Below the pieces are notes generated by a model. That model was not told where the DNA came from. It made no database searches and saw only the letters and a list, made by a program, of their open reading frames with translations. A stretch of 64,000 nucleotides of DNA, taken from assembly GCF_037975245.1 (NCBI RefSeq), contig NC_092569.1, forward strand, positions 32,254,668 through 32,318,667, in the 5' to 3' direction. Position numbers and translations under genes: made by a program. Shown here piece by piece: positions 46,701 through 58,140 of this stretch (position 1 is its first letter; each line of letters opens with the position of its first letter). The stretch is from Apostichopus japonicus (taxonomy: Eukaryota > Echinodermata > Holothuroidea > Aspidochirotida > Stichopodidae).

Positions 46701-49700
46701 ACGAATATGGACAAGACTTTGGCCCTTTCAATAGCGGACATTTAAATTACCTAAGATACAACTCACCGGATAATGTAACTAACGCAGAGAAGCGGGCAAC
46801 ACTTAGCTTTCTAAGTAATGATAAAGTCAATATGTACGTATCGGCGAAGAATCTTTTCTTGTCTTACCCAATAGAATCACTGGGAACCGAGTACATTCTA
46901 AGTGGTTCATCATTGCAAAATTCAACGTTTTACATCACGCCCGCGACAGCAGACTCGGAAGTGTACATCTCCTTTCAGAACGGCGCCCATTCTCATGTTT
47001 CTGTAAAGAACTGGGATACAATCGTATTAAAAGCGTCCTATGATCTCACAGGAACACAAGTGTTGTCGACTAATCCAATAGCTGTTTTCAGTGCTCTTGA
47101 GCCTTACGATACGTCGTTGTTGTGTTCGTCATTCTTTCACCTTCCTTATGTAAGCGGATGGGGTATAAACTATTCATTTACAATATCGCCCGGCATGCCT
47201 TTTAGTTTCCGAATTATAGCAGCCTACGACGACACATCTATTACTGTTTCATCGTCCATGAAATATTGCGCAAATGCAGATTTCAAATTTGTCTTAAATG
47301 CCCGAGAATTTCAAGATTTCCATAATTACGACAGCTGTTTCTTAATCATTAGTTCAGCATACCCCTTTATGACCCTTGTAACTGAGTTTTCATCCCCGTC
47401 GACTTGTAACACAATGGTTATACCGTCAACAAATAAGGCAATAACTGGAAGTATCCCCGTTTTGCTAAAGTCAAACCCCTTTGGTACCAACCTTAGGGTT
47501 TGGGTATCCGATGCGGATTATCTCAGTTTACTAGTCGATGGTGAAACACCAGAATGGAGTGTCATTAAAAGTACCCTGGTTGGAGGTGCTGTCGTGGAAA
47601 CATCCACTACGTCCGGCTACCACGTGATATCCTCATCGAGCCTTACGTCTCGGCTGTTGGTGACTTTGAATAAAGAATTATATGGTCCACATAACTTACT
47701 GACAGGTATGGCTTCATTGAGCAGATTTTATGAATGCAGAAGTAAATATTAGAGAGTAACAAAAAAATGCTACTTCAAATGAATTAAAGTCCAAAGCATT
47801 GAAAACACATGTTATACATATTTGCACAACAATAGCAAAGTCGTACTATAAATGGATGACTAATAAGAGTTGCGACATGAAGAAGAAATCCCAACATTTC
47901 ACTTAATTTTAAGTGATCTTTGTATTGCTGGCTATCAACTTGTAACCCTTAGGATGCGTTCTTAACTTTATGTATTAAGAAATTTCACAATTTTTGGTGC
48001 GTTGATATAGGTTACACATTTTCGGGAACATGAATAAGAGTGATGCTCATAAAAAATATTTCGGTTCTCATCATACTTGCTTTTTAATATGTTTAATCTC
48101 TGGATTGTTTGTGACTTGATGATGACTTCGGTCTATCCGTGAAGACAGCAATCGTTTGTTTACCCTGTATTCAATCACAATATTTTCCTTAAACTTCTTA
48201 TCAAGAGAAGAACACCGTAAATAGAATAAAAATAACGAGTATTTTTTTTACTGACAAATGTGAAATTTGTTTTCCTGTTGAGAATTGCGGGGAATCTGAG
48301 GAACTGATATAATGGACTAAGTGCTAGATTTAGTACACCAGACACATTCATTGATTAATGTCAGGTTTTGAAAAGTTAAAAAAGTTTAAAAAAGTTTAAA
48401 AAAGTTTCCTAAAAGTTAAAAAGGATATAGAAACACTACCGTCCACGAAAGCAGTTATATTTGGTCTACAACCATTACAGATAATTATGTACATAAATGC
48501 ATCCCTTACGATATCTTTTTAATATTTATGAATCTGAGAAAAAGAAGATTAATTGTATTCATTTTCAGAATTAAGCTGCTGCCCAGACGAGACAATTATT
48601 TATGCCGGATTAGAACTAACATTTCCATCTGCTATTCCTGGGACAACTGTTAATTCAGCCCAAACGTGCGGTGGAGAATCTGCTGATGGTAACAATATTA
48701 AGAACGTTTGTTAGAAAACCCCGTAAACTATTGTCTCACTTTTTTTCATTTCTGATGATGCAGTACATGGTTTTTGTGATCATGAATATTTATTTCCTTA
48801 TTGATGGTATGTAACATATTAACATTTTAATATACCTTAAGTCATCTTTCACTGTTTCTGTGAACTACTAATGACTGTTATCCTTGTTCATAAAAATGTA
48901 ACGACGGTAATACGTAATAATGAGAAAACGCTTTTGTGTATGAAATTTACTTTTTTTGCAATTGAATAAATTCTAAGTGAATGTACATGACTCAAAAAAC
49001 AGTATCAAATTATATTAAAATCTTCGAAGGTGAGAGAAAGTTTTGGTAGAATGAACGATGCAATCAACAGAGTGCACAACAATGTAAACAAGGTTATGGA
49101 TAATATTTCAAATACTTCTTCTTAAAAGTAAATTATTATTCGCAGAACATCCCATAGCAAGAAGGATTTGTCGCTACTGTTACTGGAAACAACCTGATCT
49201 AATATCATGCTATTCGTTGGAAGAAGGAAATGAAGCAATTGAGAGAATAGATAATGTAAGTAAAACTATATCAAAATATGTTAGTTTCATGTAACAACGT
49301 TACATTATAAGCTTTAACAAACATTTGACAGTCATAAAAGGAAAGTTAGGAGACAATTCCCTTAAGAAGCATTAAACTACGAAATCAGTCATTGATACGG
49401 CAAATTATCTCCAGTTATGATCTACTAAGATATGGAGGTGGATAATGTTCTCATCTTTAGACCACTGTTACAGGAGAAAATGTTGTAGATGTAGCTAATG
49501 ACCTAGTCTTGGTGACTGTTGACGCGGACAATCTGGATGCCACAGAAGTTGACATTGTCGCTGAATCACTCGAAGAGGTTGTGGAAGCCAATAGCACGTC
49601 ACCAAACGTTAGTATTAACTCTAATAAAAACAAACCCCATGGTGGTTTAACAAATCTTTCATCATTGCATTTGGTTTTGATCATTTAAATGTTCATGTGA

Positions 49701-52700
49701 AATCTGTAATCATTGAGAGAATTGCCTCATCTCTAAAACCTGCTTGAAAGCCTGCTTGGTATTGCCTTCAAATTTCTTCACTTTTCGTGAAATTAAAACG
49801 ATAGCAAAAGGCCACTCACATGATATCGTCAGTAGTACTGAAAATGTTTTCTTAAAGAGTTTTCAATAAAGTTGATGGACATTAAATTGTTATTCGTAAC
49901 CAAAAAGCTACCAAACACCGTCCCAAATTTGAAAGTTCGGAACACTTGATATGGTTATATTGGCTGATCGAATTTATCCAAAACTGTTGCATCAGGACAA
50001 CACAATACGTTTATCAGACACCAAATGAGGGCTAACCAATGTCTATATAACATACTTTAATCACCACAGAAAAGCCATTACACAGAACAATGTGTTAAAA
50101 TTATCAATTGTATTGCCATTATGACTATTAGTTACGAACAGAAAAATACCGTATTAAGTATATAGCAAATGCTGTAGTTTACGAAGCGACGTGTATTTGA
50201 CAGGTGACAAAATCTGTGATTGGAACTGTCAACAACATCATGGAAGTAGATGAAAGTGACTTGGAGAACTCTGAAGGATCATCGACAGTTGTTAACACAC
50301 TAGAAGAACAAGTTTCCAATGTTCAAAAGAACCCTGAAAACTACACGGACGTCCAAGACAATGTTGGTGTTAAAGCGGTTAAAGTTGACCCAGTCGTGAC
50401 AAAAGCAATGACATTCGTAAATTTACCACCTGATTATGTCGATGAGAATGAAGACATTCTAAATGCTGATCTTACAGAGGAAAGTACAATGCTTTACAAC
50501 AACGAGAATGAAGTCCAGTCAGAGGACTGTATTTCTTCTATATTCATACCAGCGAAAATATTGGAACATGTGAAACAAGGCGAGTATTAAACGAAATTAT
50601 TTAACGTTGCTAAGGACGTATTTATGCATGTTATTCTTGTTATTCTATTGAAAACATATGAATAATAACGTTACTGACGCTCGCGTAGGAATTACACGAA
50701 AGGAAACAGCAAAGCAAGTCTTTGCTAAATTAATTATTATACGATAAATAAGCATTTCTATCTGTCGCTTCTTTTATCAGTTGAACCAAATCGTACGCAA
50801 GTCCCAATTAGCTTTCTTTTCTACAAAGACTCGAGACTCTTTCAAACAAATAGAAAAACTACAGCAAAAGAATTAATTGTGAGTCAAGTGATTGCGGCAA
50901 CAGTAGAAGTGAGTGGCATCACCATAGAAGACCTAAGTGAAGATTCACTTGTAGTTACGAGATTTACTGTGAAAGACGTGAGTACATTACTAATTTAGAA
51001 TAAATGTACTCTTGTAACTCTTGTGTTGTTCTCTGATTTGTAACAGGATGTCACTGAATGTCCACTATACAAGTTTCACTATTCCTGCAAGCTTTAATAA
51101 CTTCAGGCCCTTTTTTTTGTGCCTGTTTTTCAGTCAATAAGATTCCTACCAAAATCAACCGAATATTACTCACAAGTAATATCTCAATCAGTTTTCAATA
51201 ATCTGACAAAGAGGATCTACTTTATGTTTTGGGGTTCTTCAGTTATACTAAAACTTTTCTAAAGACCTTTTGTTTACCTTACCAATCGAGCATTTCTTAA
51301 AACAAGATTCCATTAAACGAAATTAAGACACTGTTTAATTATAGATGTTGCCAAAAAGTGAGTTTTAATTAGCCTAATGAGTCGTTTCGGTTCGCAACAA
51401 TTCGTTGAGCAGAATCTTTACATTAATGTATATGTAAAGAAGAAAAATTGAAGCTGTTCTCTTTTATACTCAAGTTTGGTTGTTTGTTTTTTTAACTTTC
51501 ACCAGTTAAAATATATCTTTATTCGTAATACCTCCTAGCCTATAGAAAACGAAAACGAAAAAATAGCCTACAGGAAATGCGTTTTCTGGAACTCCGGCGA
51601 GGCATATTGGTCGGAGAGAGGTTGCAGCTTAGAAGAGAACAATGAACAGATAGTTTGTAAATGCAATCATCTAACAAACTTTGCAATACTAGTGGTAAGT
51701 TGAGCACATGTAACAACGACATGAGAAGACTTTCATTAGGTTTGAAACCCTTTATATGAAGTAATGCATGGTTTTCATCTCATTAATTCTATTGGCCAGG
51801 CATGAATCGTACAAAATCAGCCATAGGGTAGCAGACTACATCATAGTCAATAAATAATTATTGGCCTGTAAAACAGTTAGCTTGCGACCTATAAGCAATG
51901 CCATCTTTCATCAAGAGATAATCCCCTGAAGCTTATACTGGACCCTAGCGGGTATATATTTGACAGTTTGACAGCATATTTCACAGATTTTACTATTTGT
52001 AAGGCCCTTTCAGATTAACAAAGTTTTATATTAGTTATCGAGGACTCGAACACCGAAGCGTAGTACCAATGTGTATAATGCCACCGTCTTCGGGCTGTCC
52101 CGGACTGATACGGTTTTCCCATAATATTGTTAATTGTTCAAACAAATTTCGATACAACTAATCAAACATTTGTTAATTGGGAAAGATCATGAATGAAAAA
52201 ACACTTTTCGAAATTACTGAAGACTCTCCGAATTTATAAGAGCAAAAACAAACAAAAAACATAATTTCACTGTAGTGAACAGAACATTTATGAAAGATAT
52301 GGAAGTTGTGTCTTAGACTAAGTATGGTCCCAAGACCATGACAATTTCTGTATATCTTTATTGCCATTTTCTAATACGAAATGCACACGATACTGCCTCG
52401 GGACAGTTGGCTGTTTACGAAAATTTATGAGAAAATAAAAACCTGACCTTTCATAACGGTGATATCTTATCCATATCAATGTATTGAAAACAAAAAAGCA
52501 GCGAATTCAATGATCTTTGATGTAAAGATCAAGTTGAAAAAGATCTGAAACCTAAAGAAAGAAAGCCACTGATTGAATAAACAATGATTGTTGTTTACAT
52601 AAGTTCTTTTGTGCAAGTTGGTTTTCTCCCATTGCCTCTTTTGATCAGTCCGACAGGATAAGTTTACTTTGTTTATTATTCATATGAGGTGGATCACAAA

Positions 52701-55700
52701 AGGGGGAAGGCCTGTCCGTCGAACTAGTATATCTATGCGTTTGAATACTGAAACCTGAAATTTGAATTCTCCAATGATCATCTTATGGTTTTCTAATGTA
52801 TTGCATGTTCGTTTCTTTGCTTTCGATTTTTAATGAATTTGCAAGTTTTAAACAAAGCAAGGTTTAAACGTCAGGTACCGGTACATGCACAACAGACAAA
52901 CCATTAATTATGAAAACCTTTCAGAGGCGCTTTCGCTAAGCCTTGTACTTGGTCTGTTTTGCGGTTGCTTGGTTTCTTGGTGACCTTGGTTACTTGGTGA
53001 CCTGCAATTTGGGCAGTTGTTGCAAAGCAACTTAAACACCCGCAGTGACTGAGAGTTCGGTACATCATAAATCTAGAGTACTCAATTCATAGGAGTCTTA
53101 CCCAACAGTAACTATAATATAAGAGAAAGATCACCATCATTTCTTGGACATGTCGTAAATTTGTTCTTGGCCACAAGTTCCAAACGTTCAAATTCAGCGC
53201 ATCTGCTATGTACACTGACTTTCAATAGCCCCGGAAACTCCTTTCAAAATCTTTCGCCTTTTTGGGAAAAAAACAACAACAATGATTTGACATTTTATAC
53301 TGCTTTTTAATTTAGGGTATAGACGTTAACTCAAATGGCCTTGACCTTATCACATGGATTGGATCTGTTTTGTCGATCCTGGGACTGACTGCGTGCATTA
53401 TGTTGAAAACGTTAGTGGGGTAAGTTAACGATGGCATGCCGCTGTTACATTACATTAGAATACATAACATTACATTGTATTACATTACACACATATTATT
53501 ACATTGTATTTCAACTCATTACATTACATACATTACATTTCATACATAACATAACATACATTGCATACATTAAATATATTACATAGATTACATAGATTAC
53601 ATATACTATAAACATTGCATAAATTATATACACTACATACATTACATACATTACATACATAACATTACATTGTATTTCAATACATTACATTACATACATT
53701 ACAGACATTACATACATAACATACATTACATACATTACACACATTACATACATTCCATTAAACTCAATCAATCTATTAAACAATCAATCAATCAAATAAC
53801 TTATATAGCGCCTAGTATCCAAAGTACAAAACAATGTTCAGTTGCGGCTTTTTAGTACATTTCATACATTACAGTAATGATCATGTTTTCAGGACGAAAT
53901 GTTGCTGTTGCAAGGACCGCCGCCCAATGCTCTCTATATGTATACCTGTTATAAATAGCATACCGTTAGCACTGTACGTATTGTACAGCGACCATACTTG
54001 GTACAATGTATAGCGCATGAAATCTTGAAACTAGTGGGAAATATTCGATTATAATCTTCATATATCAGCAATTACCTAATTTTATTTAACTAACTTAACT
54101 AATTTTTTGTTACTTCTGCTTGTAGAAAATTCCGTAGAAAAGAGGGCACGAAAATCCATCTCAACATGTTTGTGTCTTTGATCGCTTTCTATATAACATT
54201 TTTGGCGGGAAATGTGTCGATGGATAAAGTAAAGCACTGTCGTAATATTGCAACGGCGATTCATTACTTCACACTGGCAACAATGGCTTGGATGACAGTC
54301 GAAGCAGTACATATGTACTTCATGTTTGTAAAGTTATACCAAAGGACAATTCCGGTTAAACACTTTATTCCCGTTTCGTGTGTTTTGGCATACGGTACGT
54401 AATAAGCAGCTGTTTTGGATTGATTTTAAATTGATCATATTGCGTCGGCAAATTCTAAAGCCAAGTTTATCCAGCAATTAAGAAAGCTTTTATCAATACT
54501 TGAGTACAAAGAAGGTTGAAAGCCAAAAGCAACCGACGTAAACAAATTAGAAAATAAATATATATCCAAAGGATAAATGTGACTATTACTGTTATTGATT
54601 AAGCATTTAACTATGAGAGTTTCCTTACCATTGTAGTGACCATTATAAACTCATCATTTCATTCTCTTTTTTTATGAATTGTGTAAATAGAAGTATATTT
54701 TTCTTAAACCGTTGTAGTCAATAATACTTAAATATGCACAATAAATATCGACCGAACGGAGCCGTGGTCATCTTTTGTTATCGCTCAGGATTTTTAAATC
54801 AAATTTATTCTTTTAAAGCCATCTTCATGTTCCATTAATATTCTAAAAAAATACAATTGAAAGCTCTTCATTTCGACTTTCCGCAGGTCTGCCACTTATT
54901 CCTGTTCTAGTAGTTTTCTTTTGCGGGAACTATTCACTAGACGATTATCCATAGTAAGTTGTTATCGTTAATTTGCTATTTCATTAATAATAATCAACTT
55001 TTTTAATTATAGTTTATGTTATATCTTATTATGTTGAGATATATTGGATTATCAATTTATTTATTGACTGATTGATCGGACTAATTCGCCCATAGAAAAG
55101 CCTTGAAGGTCGCATTAACAGATGCATACGAATTGTAGCTTAAATTTCATTAGATAGCCCTGAGGGTAAAACGACAGATATTCAACAGCACCAATTAACA
55201 TGTCTAGGACTGCGCCCAGTAACCTAGAAAATTTGACATTCCCATAGGCTTGAAAATATTCCTAAAAGTAGTAGGAAGCATGTTGTTAACGTACTTGTAG
55301 ATAACAGCGCACATTTTAAGACGATGAATATCAGCGACCTTAATGTTAATATGGTTACCGTGCAGAGTATTGGTAGAAAAACGCCGACATCTAAAGCGTA
55401 TTGTATGCCGCAATCATTGCTGGATGCCACAATATGTTATTGCATAGGCTTGATGTGAGATGGGCTAGTCTAGGCTACAACGCATCGTACGCAATAATCA
55501 CTGCTGGATGCCACAATATGTTATTGCATAGGCTAGATGTGAAATGGGCTAGTCTAGGCTACAACGCATCGTACGCAATAATCACTGCTGGATGCCACAA
55601 TATGTTATTGCATAGGCTAGATGTGAAATGGGCTGGTCTAGGCTACAACGCATCGTACACACCAATCACTGCTGGATACCACAAGATGTTATTGCATAAG

Positions 55701-56545
55701 CAAGGTATGAAATGGGCTATCCTTCAGCAGTCTCTCATGTCGTTCCTGCATGGTTTAGATTAGCTGATCCTTCACCAATTCACTTAGAAGGAGAGAACAT
55801 CTTCTTGCTACGACAGAATGAAATTTGACTCTTGCCAGATTTATCATGTTTCAAACCTTGACGAGTTCTTTGGACTCATTTGCGCGCATAGCTTCATGAT
55901 TGTTATTACTCATTGGATGTTTTTTTTTTATAAACCTTTTATTGATCTTTTGTCTAAGTGTTTTGGGATGAACCTGCGTGGACCATTTACAAAAAAATCT
56001 CAGTTAAATGAATGTCTTGTCATTCCTTATTTAGTTGTTTTTTACCGCCCGGGAATTCTCTCAACTTCGGATTACTGCTCGAAATGGGAATCATGACGCT
56101 AGTAAACCTGATTGTCTTCATCTTACTCGTTCGCAAAGTTGTCCTACGACCAATGATGTCTAAATACACTAAAGGAAAACGACAGAAGGAAGCATTCGAT
56201 CGAATTCAACAGTTTGTCTTATTCTGGGTATTCCTTGGAATGTCATGGATATTTGCATATCTATCAATCATTATAAAGCGCGAGGATGGTTTGGTATTTG
56301 AAATACTGTTTTGCCTTTTTACCTCTCTTCAAGGATTTGTTTTATTTGTCTTTATTTGTGGCAAAAATGCAGAATTCAGAAAATCGATCAAAGATACAAA
56401 AAACATTTTTGCACATAAAGAGAGTTACAAAGTAAAAACGCTAAGTCAAGCGACCGCCTCAGTTTCTCTGTCTGTATCTGGCGCAAAACTAACTGCTACA
56501 AATAATTGGGATGATGAGATGATCCCTGATGAAATAACTGAATAA
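43701..56545 (+). CDS. Adhesion G protein-coupled receptor with IgGFc-binding ectodomain, 12 exons, 1085 aa
   Basis: Exons: 43701-43773, 46578-47705, 48569-48688, 49146-49255, 49461-49607, 50204-50579, 50781-50977, 51539-51694, 53316-53419, 54126-54394, 54887-54953, 56035-56545. They total 3258 nt and every junction agrees in phase. In order the protein has a signal peptide (1 to about 23), an IgGFc-binding-type domain (about 27-400), an HRM-like Cys/Trp domain (about 404-465), a GAIN domain (about 478-769) ending in a complete GPS (731-769), seven membrane segments (about 779-1030) and a tail of about 55 residues. The GPS is intact, so self-cleavage between Leu762 and Thr763 is expected, giving a tethered TNFAILV agonist as in other adhesion GPCRs. 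All introns are GT-AG except the one after exon 6, which appears to be GC-AG. The ligand is unknown; mucus or particle sensing is speculation from the ectodomain. Confidence 0.9.
44171..44231 (+). pseudogene. tRNA-like 5' half (SINE head or tRNA relic)
   Basis: GGATAGCTCTGTTGGTAGAG gives a good D-arm and A box. It is followed by a CTGGA/TCCAG anticodon stem with GTG in the loop. The T-arm and B box are missing, so it cannot be a working tRNA gene. Confidence 0.6.
45291..45335. repeat. (GT)n dinucleotide microsatellite
   Basis: GTGTGCGTGTGTGTA and then a clean GT run of about 13 units, in GPCR intron 1. Confidence 0.95.
45400..45790. repeat. Dispersed repeat, second locus of the 12870-13330 family
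   Basis: It shares GTCGCAAACTCCTCCTAG, CGTAAGTCCGATCAAGTTCA, GTAGGTGCCTGAC and GATTGATGACGTCATAGG with the copy in gene A intron 4. A perfect CRE palindrome TGACGTCA sits at 45603-45610. Confidence 0.75.
46578..47705 (+). CDS. GPCR exon 2: IgGFc-binding-type domain in a single exon
   Basis: A 1128-nt exon, phase 1 to phase 1. Family-like landmarks are SLGTEYILSGSS (the lGteY motif), STFYITPATADSEVYISF, ASYDLTGTQVLSTNPIAVFS (the DLTGT.v.s..PiaVf motif), SFFHLPYVSGWGINY and FRIIAAYDDTSITV. The motif order matches the N-terminal domain of IgG Fc-binding protein (FCGBP-like). Reading through the donor would add about 14 residues and then stop. Confidence 0.85.
48569..48688 (+). CDS. GPCR exon 3: first half of HRM-like domain
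   Basis: It encodes ELSCCPDETIIYAGLELTFP and ends AQTCGGESAD, phase 1 to phase 1. The Cys spacing is consistent with a hormone-receptor-motif fold shared with the next exon. Confidence 0.8.
49146..49255 (+). CDS. GPCR exon 4: second half of HRM-like domain
   Basis: ARRICRYCYWKQPDLISC matches the R.C...W..PD...C pattern that ends HRM domains. It leaves in phase 0 at GATAAT|GTAAGT. Confidence 0.82.
49461..49607 (+). CDS. GPCR exon 5: start of GAIN domain
   Basis: Forty-nine codons of acidic, helix-prone sequence (VDVANDLVLVTVDADNLDAT...ESLEEVVEA), phase 0 to 0. This suits the helical GAIN-A part. Confidence 0.82.
50204..50579 (+). CDS. GPCR exon 6: GAIN domain; ends at a GC splice donor
   Basis: The exon enters in phase 0 after TTTGACAG and includes IGTVNNIMEVDESDLENSEG and SEDCISSIFIPAKILEHVKQ. 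The next exon requires phase 1, which fits only AAACAAG|GCGAGT. The GT-type alternative downstream (GCGA|GTATTA) would be in phase 2. If the intron is kept, translation stops three codons later. Confidence 0.82.
50781..50977 (+). CDS. GPCR exon 7: GAIN-B beta region
   Basis: It encodes VPISFLFYKDSRLFQTN followed by SQVIAATVEVSGITIEDLSE and LVVTRFTV. The alternating hydrophobic strands and late position are typical of GAIN-B. Phase 1 to 0. Confidence 0.85.
51539..51694 (+). CDS. GPCR exon 8: GPS motif
   Basis: It contains CVFWNSGEAYWSERGC and then CKCNHLTNFAILV. All four GPS cysteines, both tryptophans and the HLT cleavage tripeptide (His761, Leu762, Thr763) are present. Phase 0 to 0. Confidence 0.95.
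53316..53419 (+). CDS. GPCR exon 9: first membrane segment
   Basis: LDLITWIGSVLSILGLTACI is a clear transmembrane helix directly after the tethered-agonist region. The donor GG|GTAAGT is in phase 2. The preceding 1.6-kb intron shows nothing notable. Confidence 0.9.
53430..53770. repeat. (TACAT)n/(ACATT)n pentanucleotide-derived tract in GPCR intron 9
   Basis: ATTACAT and CATACATTACA words fill about 340 bp with variable spacing. (AATC)n words follow near 53765-53795. Confidence 0.9.
54126..54394 (+). CDS. GPCR exon 10: membrane segments 2 and 3, start of 4
   Basis: The exon encodes HLNMFVSLIAFYITFLAGN (TM2), the conserved extracellular Cys in KHCRNIATAIHYF, and LATMAWMTVEAVHMYFMFV (TM3, a family signature). 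FIPVSCVLAYG begins TM4. It enters in phase 2 and leaves in phase 1. Confidence 0.95.
54887..54953 (+). CDS. GPCR exon 11: membrane segment 4
   Basis: A 67-nt exon, GLPLIPVLVVFFCGNYSLDD then YP, in phase with both neighbours and flanked by TTCCGCAG and GTAAGT. Confidence 0.9.
55204..55400 (-). mobile_element. LINE 3' fragment (reverse-transcriptase tail) in GPCR intron 11
   Basis: The minus strand reads IHRLKMCAVIYKYVNNMLPTTFRNIF. This resembles the segment after the reverse-transcriptase domain in CR1/L2-type non-LTR elements and is related in pattern to the fragment at 57560-58140. It is short and lacks catalytic residues. Confidence 0.55.
55401..55763. repeat. 84-bp minisatellite, four copies, open in one frame
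   Basis: Units begin near 55417, 55501, 55585 and 55669 with CTGCTGGATGCCACAATATG (the first starts with T). Because 84 is divisible by three, one + frame stays open and reads a 28-residue repeat (AGCHNMLLHRLDVKWASLGY). It is intronic and lacks support as a gene. Confidence 0.9.
56035..56545 (+). CDS. GPCR exon 12: membrane segments 5-7 and cytoplasmic tail
   Basis: The exon follows CCTTATTTAG and completes a Tyr codon; the next residue is the conserved Cys of extracellular loop 2. EMGIMTLVNLIVFILLVRKV is TM5, VLFWVFLGMSWIFAYL is TM6 and LFTSLQGFVLFVFIC is TM7. The tail ends DDEMIPDEITE. The stop TAA at 56543-56545 overlaps an AATAAA. Confidence 0.95.
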
Positions 56546-56546
56546 A
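56541..56546 (+). promoter_or_regulatory. AATAAA hexamer overlapping the GPCR stop codon
   Basis: It has the exact polyadenylation-signal sequence but overlaps the stop, so use would leave almost no 3' UTR. A later signal may be used instead. Confidence 0.3.
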
Positions 56547-56844
56547 AATATGATTTGCTACCAGTTTTACTCATTGCTGTAAAATACAATGTACACGATA
56601 ACAATTCCTTTTTTTTTACGTGATCACGAGCCGGTGTTCACTGCAACTAAAATGGAACTACTTATCAACACACGCTCATACAATGTTCACTTCACTCTTA
56701 TATCTGATTCACACATTTCAATAGGTGACGAGAAAGTATCGTGACAGTTTATACTCAATTGCACACTTAGTTATATCTAAATGTCAAATTTAATAGGGGT
56801 TCATGTTCCTTAAATAATAGTGTCTATATATATATTGTGTATGT

Positions 56845-57299
56845 CCATCCATCCATCCATCCATCCATCCATCCATCCATCCATCCATCCATCCATCCAT
56901 CCATCCATCCATCCATCCATCCATCCATCCATCCATCCATCCATCCATCCATCCATCCATCCATCCATCCATCCATCCATCCATCCATCCATCCATCCAT
57001 CCATCCATCCATCCATCCATCCATCCATCCATCCATCCATCCATCCATCCATCCATCCATCCATCCATCCATCCATCCATCCATCCATCCATCCATCCAT
57101 CCATCCATCCATCCATCCATCCATCCATCCATCCATCCATCCATCCATCCATCCATCCATCCATCCATCCATCCATCCATCCATCCATCCATCCATCCAT
57201 CCATCCATCCATCCATCCATCCATCCATCCATCCATCCATCCATCCATCCATCCATCCATCCATCCATCCATCCATCCATCCATCCATCCACCCATCCA
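56845..57299. repeat. (CATC)n microsatellite, about 112 perfect units
   Basis: CCAT units run uninterrupted from 56845 to about 57291 (about 447 bp); one extra-C imperfection follows. It lies 300 bp downstream of the GPCR stop. All six frames look open (SIHP and DGWM repeats), which is an artefact of the repeat. Confidence 0.98.
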
Positions 57300-57559
57300 T
57301 ACTCTTTTGTACATTTCGAGATTGAGGTGTAAAGGCGGACTATGTTCATGTATATATGTAACATATTGTAAAATTCAGTATAAGTATCAAATCAAATTGT
57401 TCCCCACACGTCCTGACCAGCAATATGACATAGAAGAGTAATTCAGCAGCTGGCGGAGTATGCTTATGTCTTTGCCTTTTTTTTTCTTTTCTTTTACTTT
57501 ATTTTGTAAAGTAAAACATTATGTAGTTTAGAGACAGAAGACTGTTTATCCCATCAGTT

Positions 57560-58140
57560 AAAGAAACCTAAGTTTGCTTTGCTTGCTTAAACTCGATGAT
57601 ATCATCAAAATGAAGCTTGCGGCTTTTGCTTACAAATCATTGAATGGATTACTGTCGGAAAATTTCCACAGTTTTATTAAAAGTAACAAAACTGTTTATC
57701 ACTATCAAACGAGACATACTTATAATGCAAATACTAATTTTTACCGTACCACTATAGGAACCTATAGCTTTCGTAACCGTATACGATTAAAACATGGAAT
57801 TCCCTTTCAGATAATAAAAGGACCAAAAAGTCGTTGAGTTTATTTAAGAAGTTTTTAAGAAAACACATCATCACAACATACTATAGTACGGTCTTTATGC
57901 TCTATTTATATATTAGGTAATTACATGAAAAGCTAAATTCTTTATGAACTAGGACAATGTTATCCTGTCTAGTTATTACTCCTTAAAGTATATGTATCAT
58001 TCTGCTTATTCAACTTGTATTATATTTTTCTTCTTTACCAGGGAGTATTCTACTCTGTTAAGCCAATTCAGGCTTTATAGAAGACTCCCTTACACATTGT
58101 AATTATTTTGGTGATAAAACAAATAAATAAACAAACAAAT
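57560..58140 (+). mobile_element. LINE 3' end with A-rich tail
   Basis: A 5' truncated frame reads LKLDDIIKMKLAAFAYKSLN, a YQTRHTYNAN segment and YSFRNRIRLKHGI, the pattern that follows the reverse-transcriptase domain in CR1/L2/RTE-like elements. Frame breaks occur near the end. The 3' end is an AAATAAATAAAC-type tail (58117-58145). Confidence 0.65.

Noticed and set aside
56790-57364. Long open frames of SIHP or DGWM repeats on both strands
   Set aside because: They are translations of the perfect (CATC)n tract and have no start context or unique sequence.
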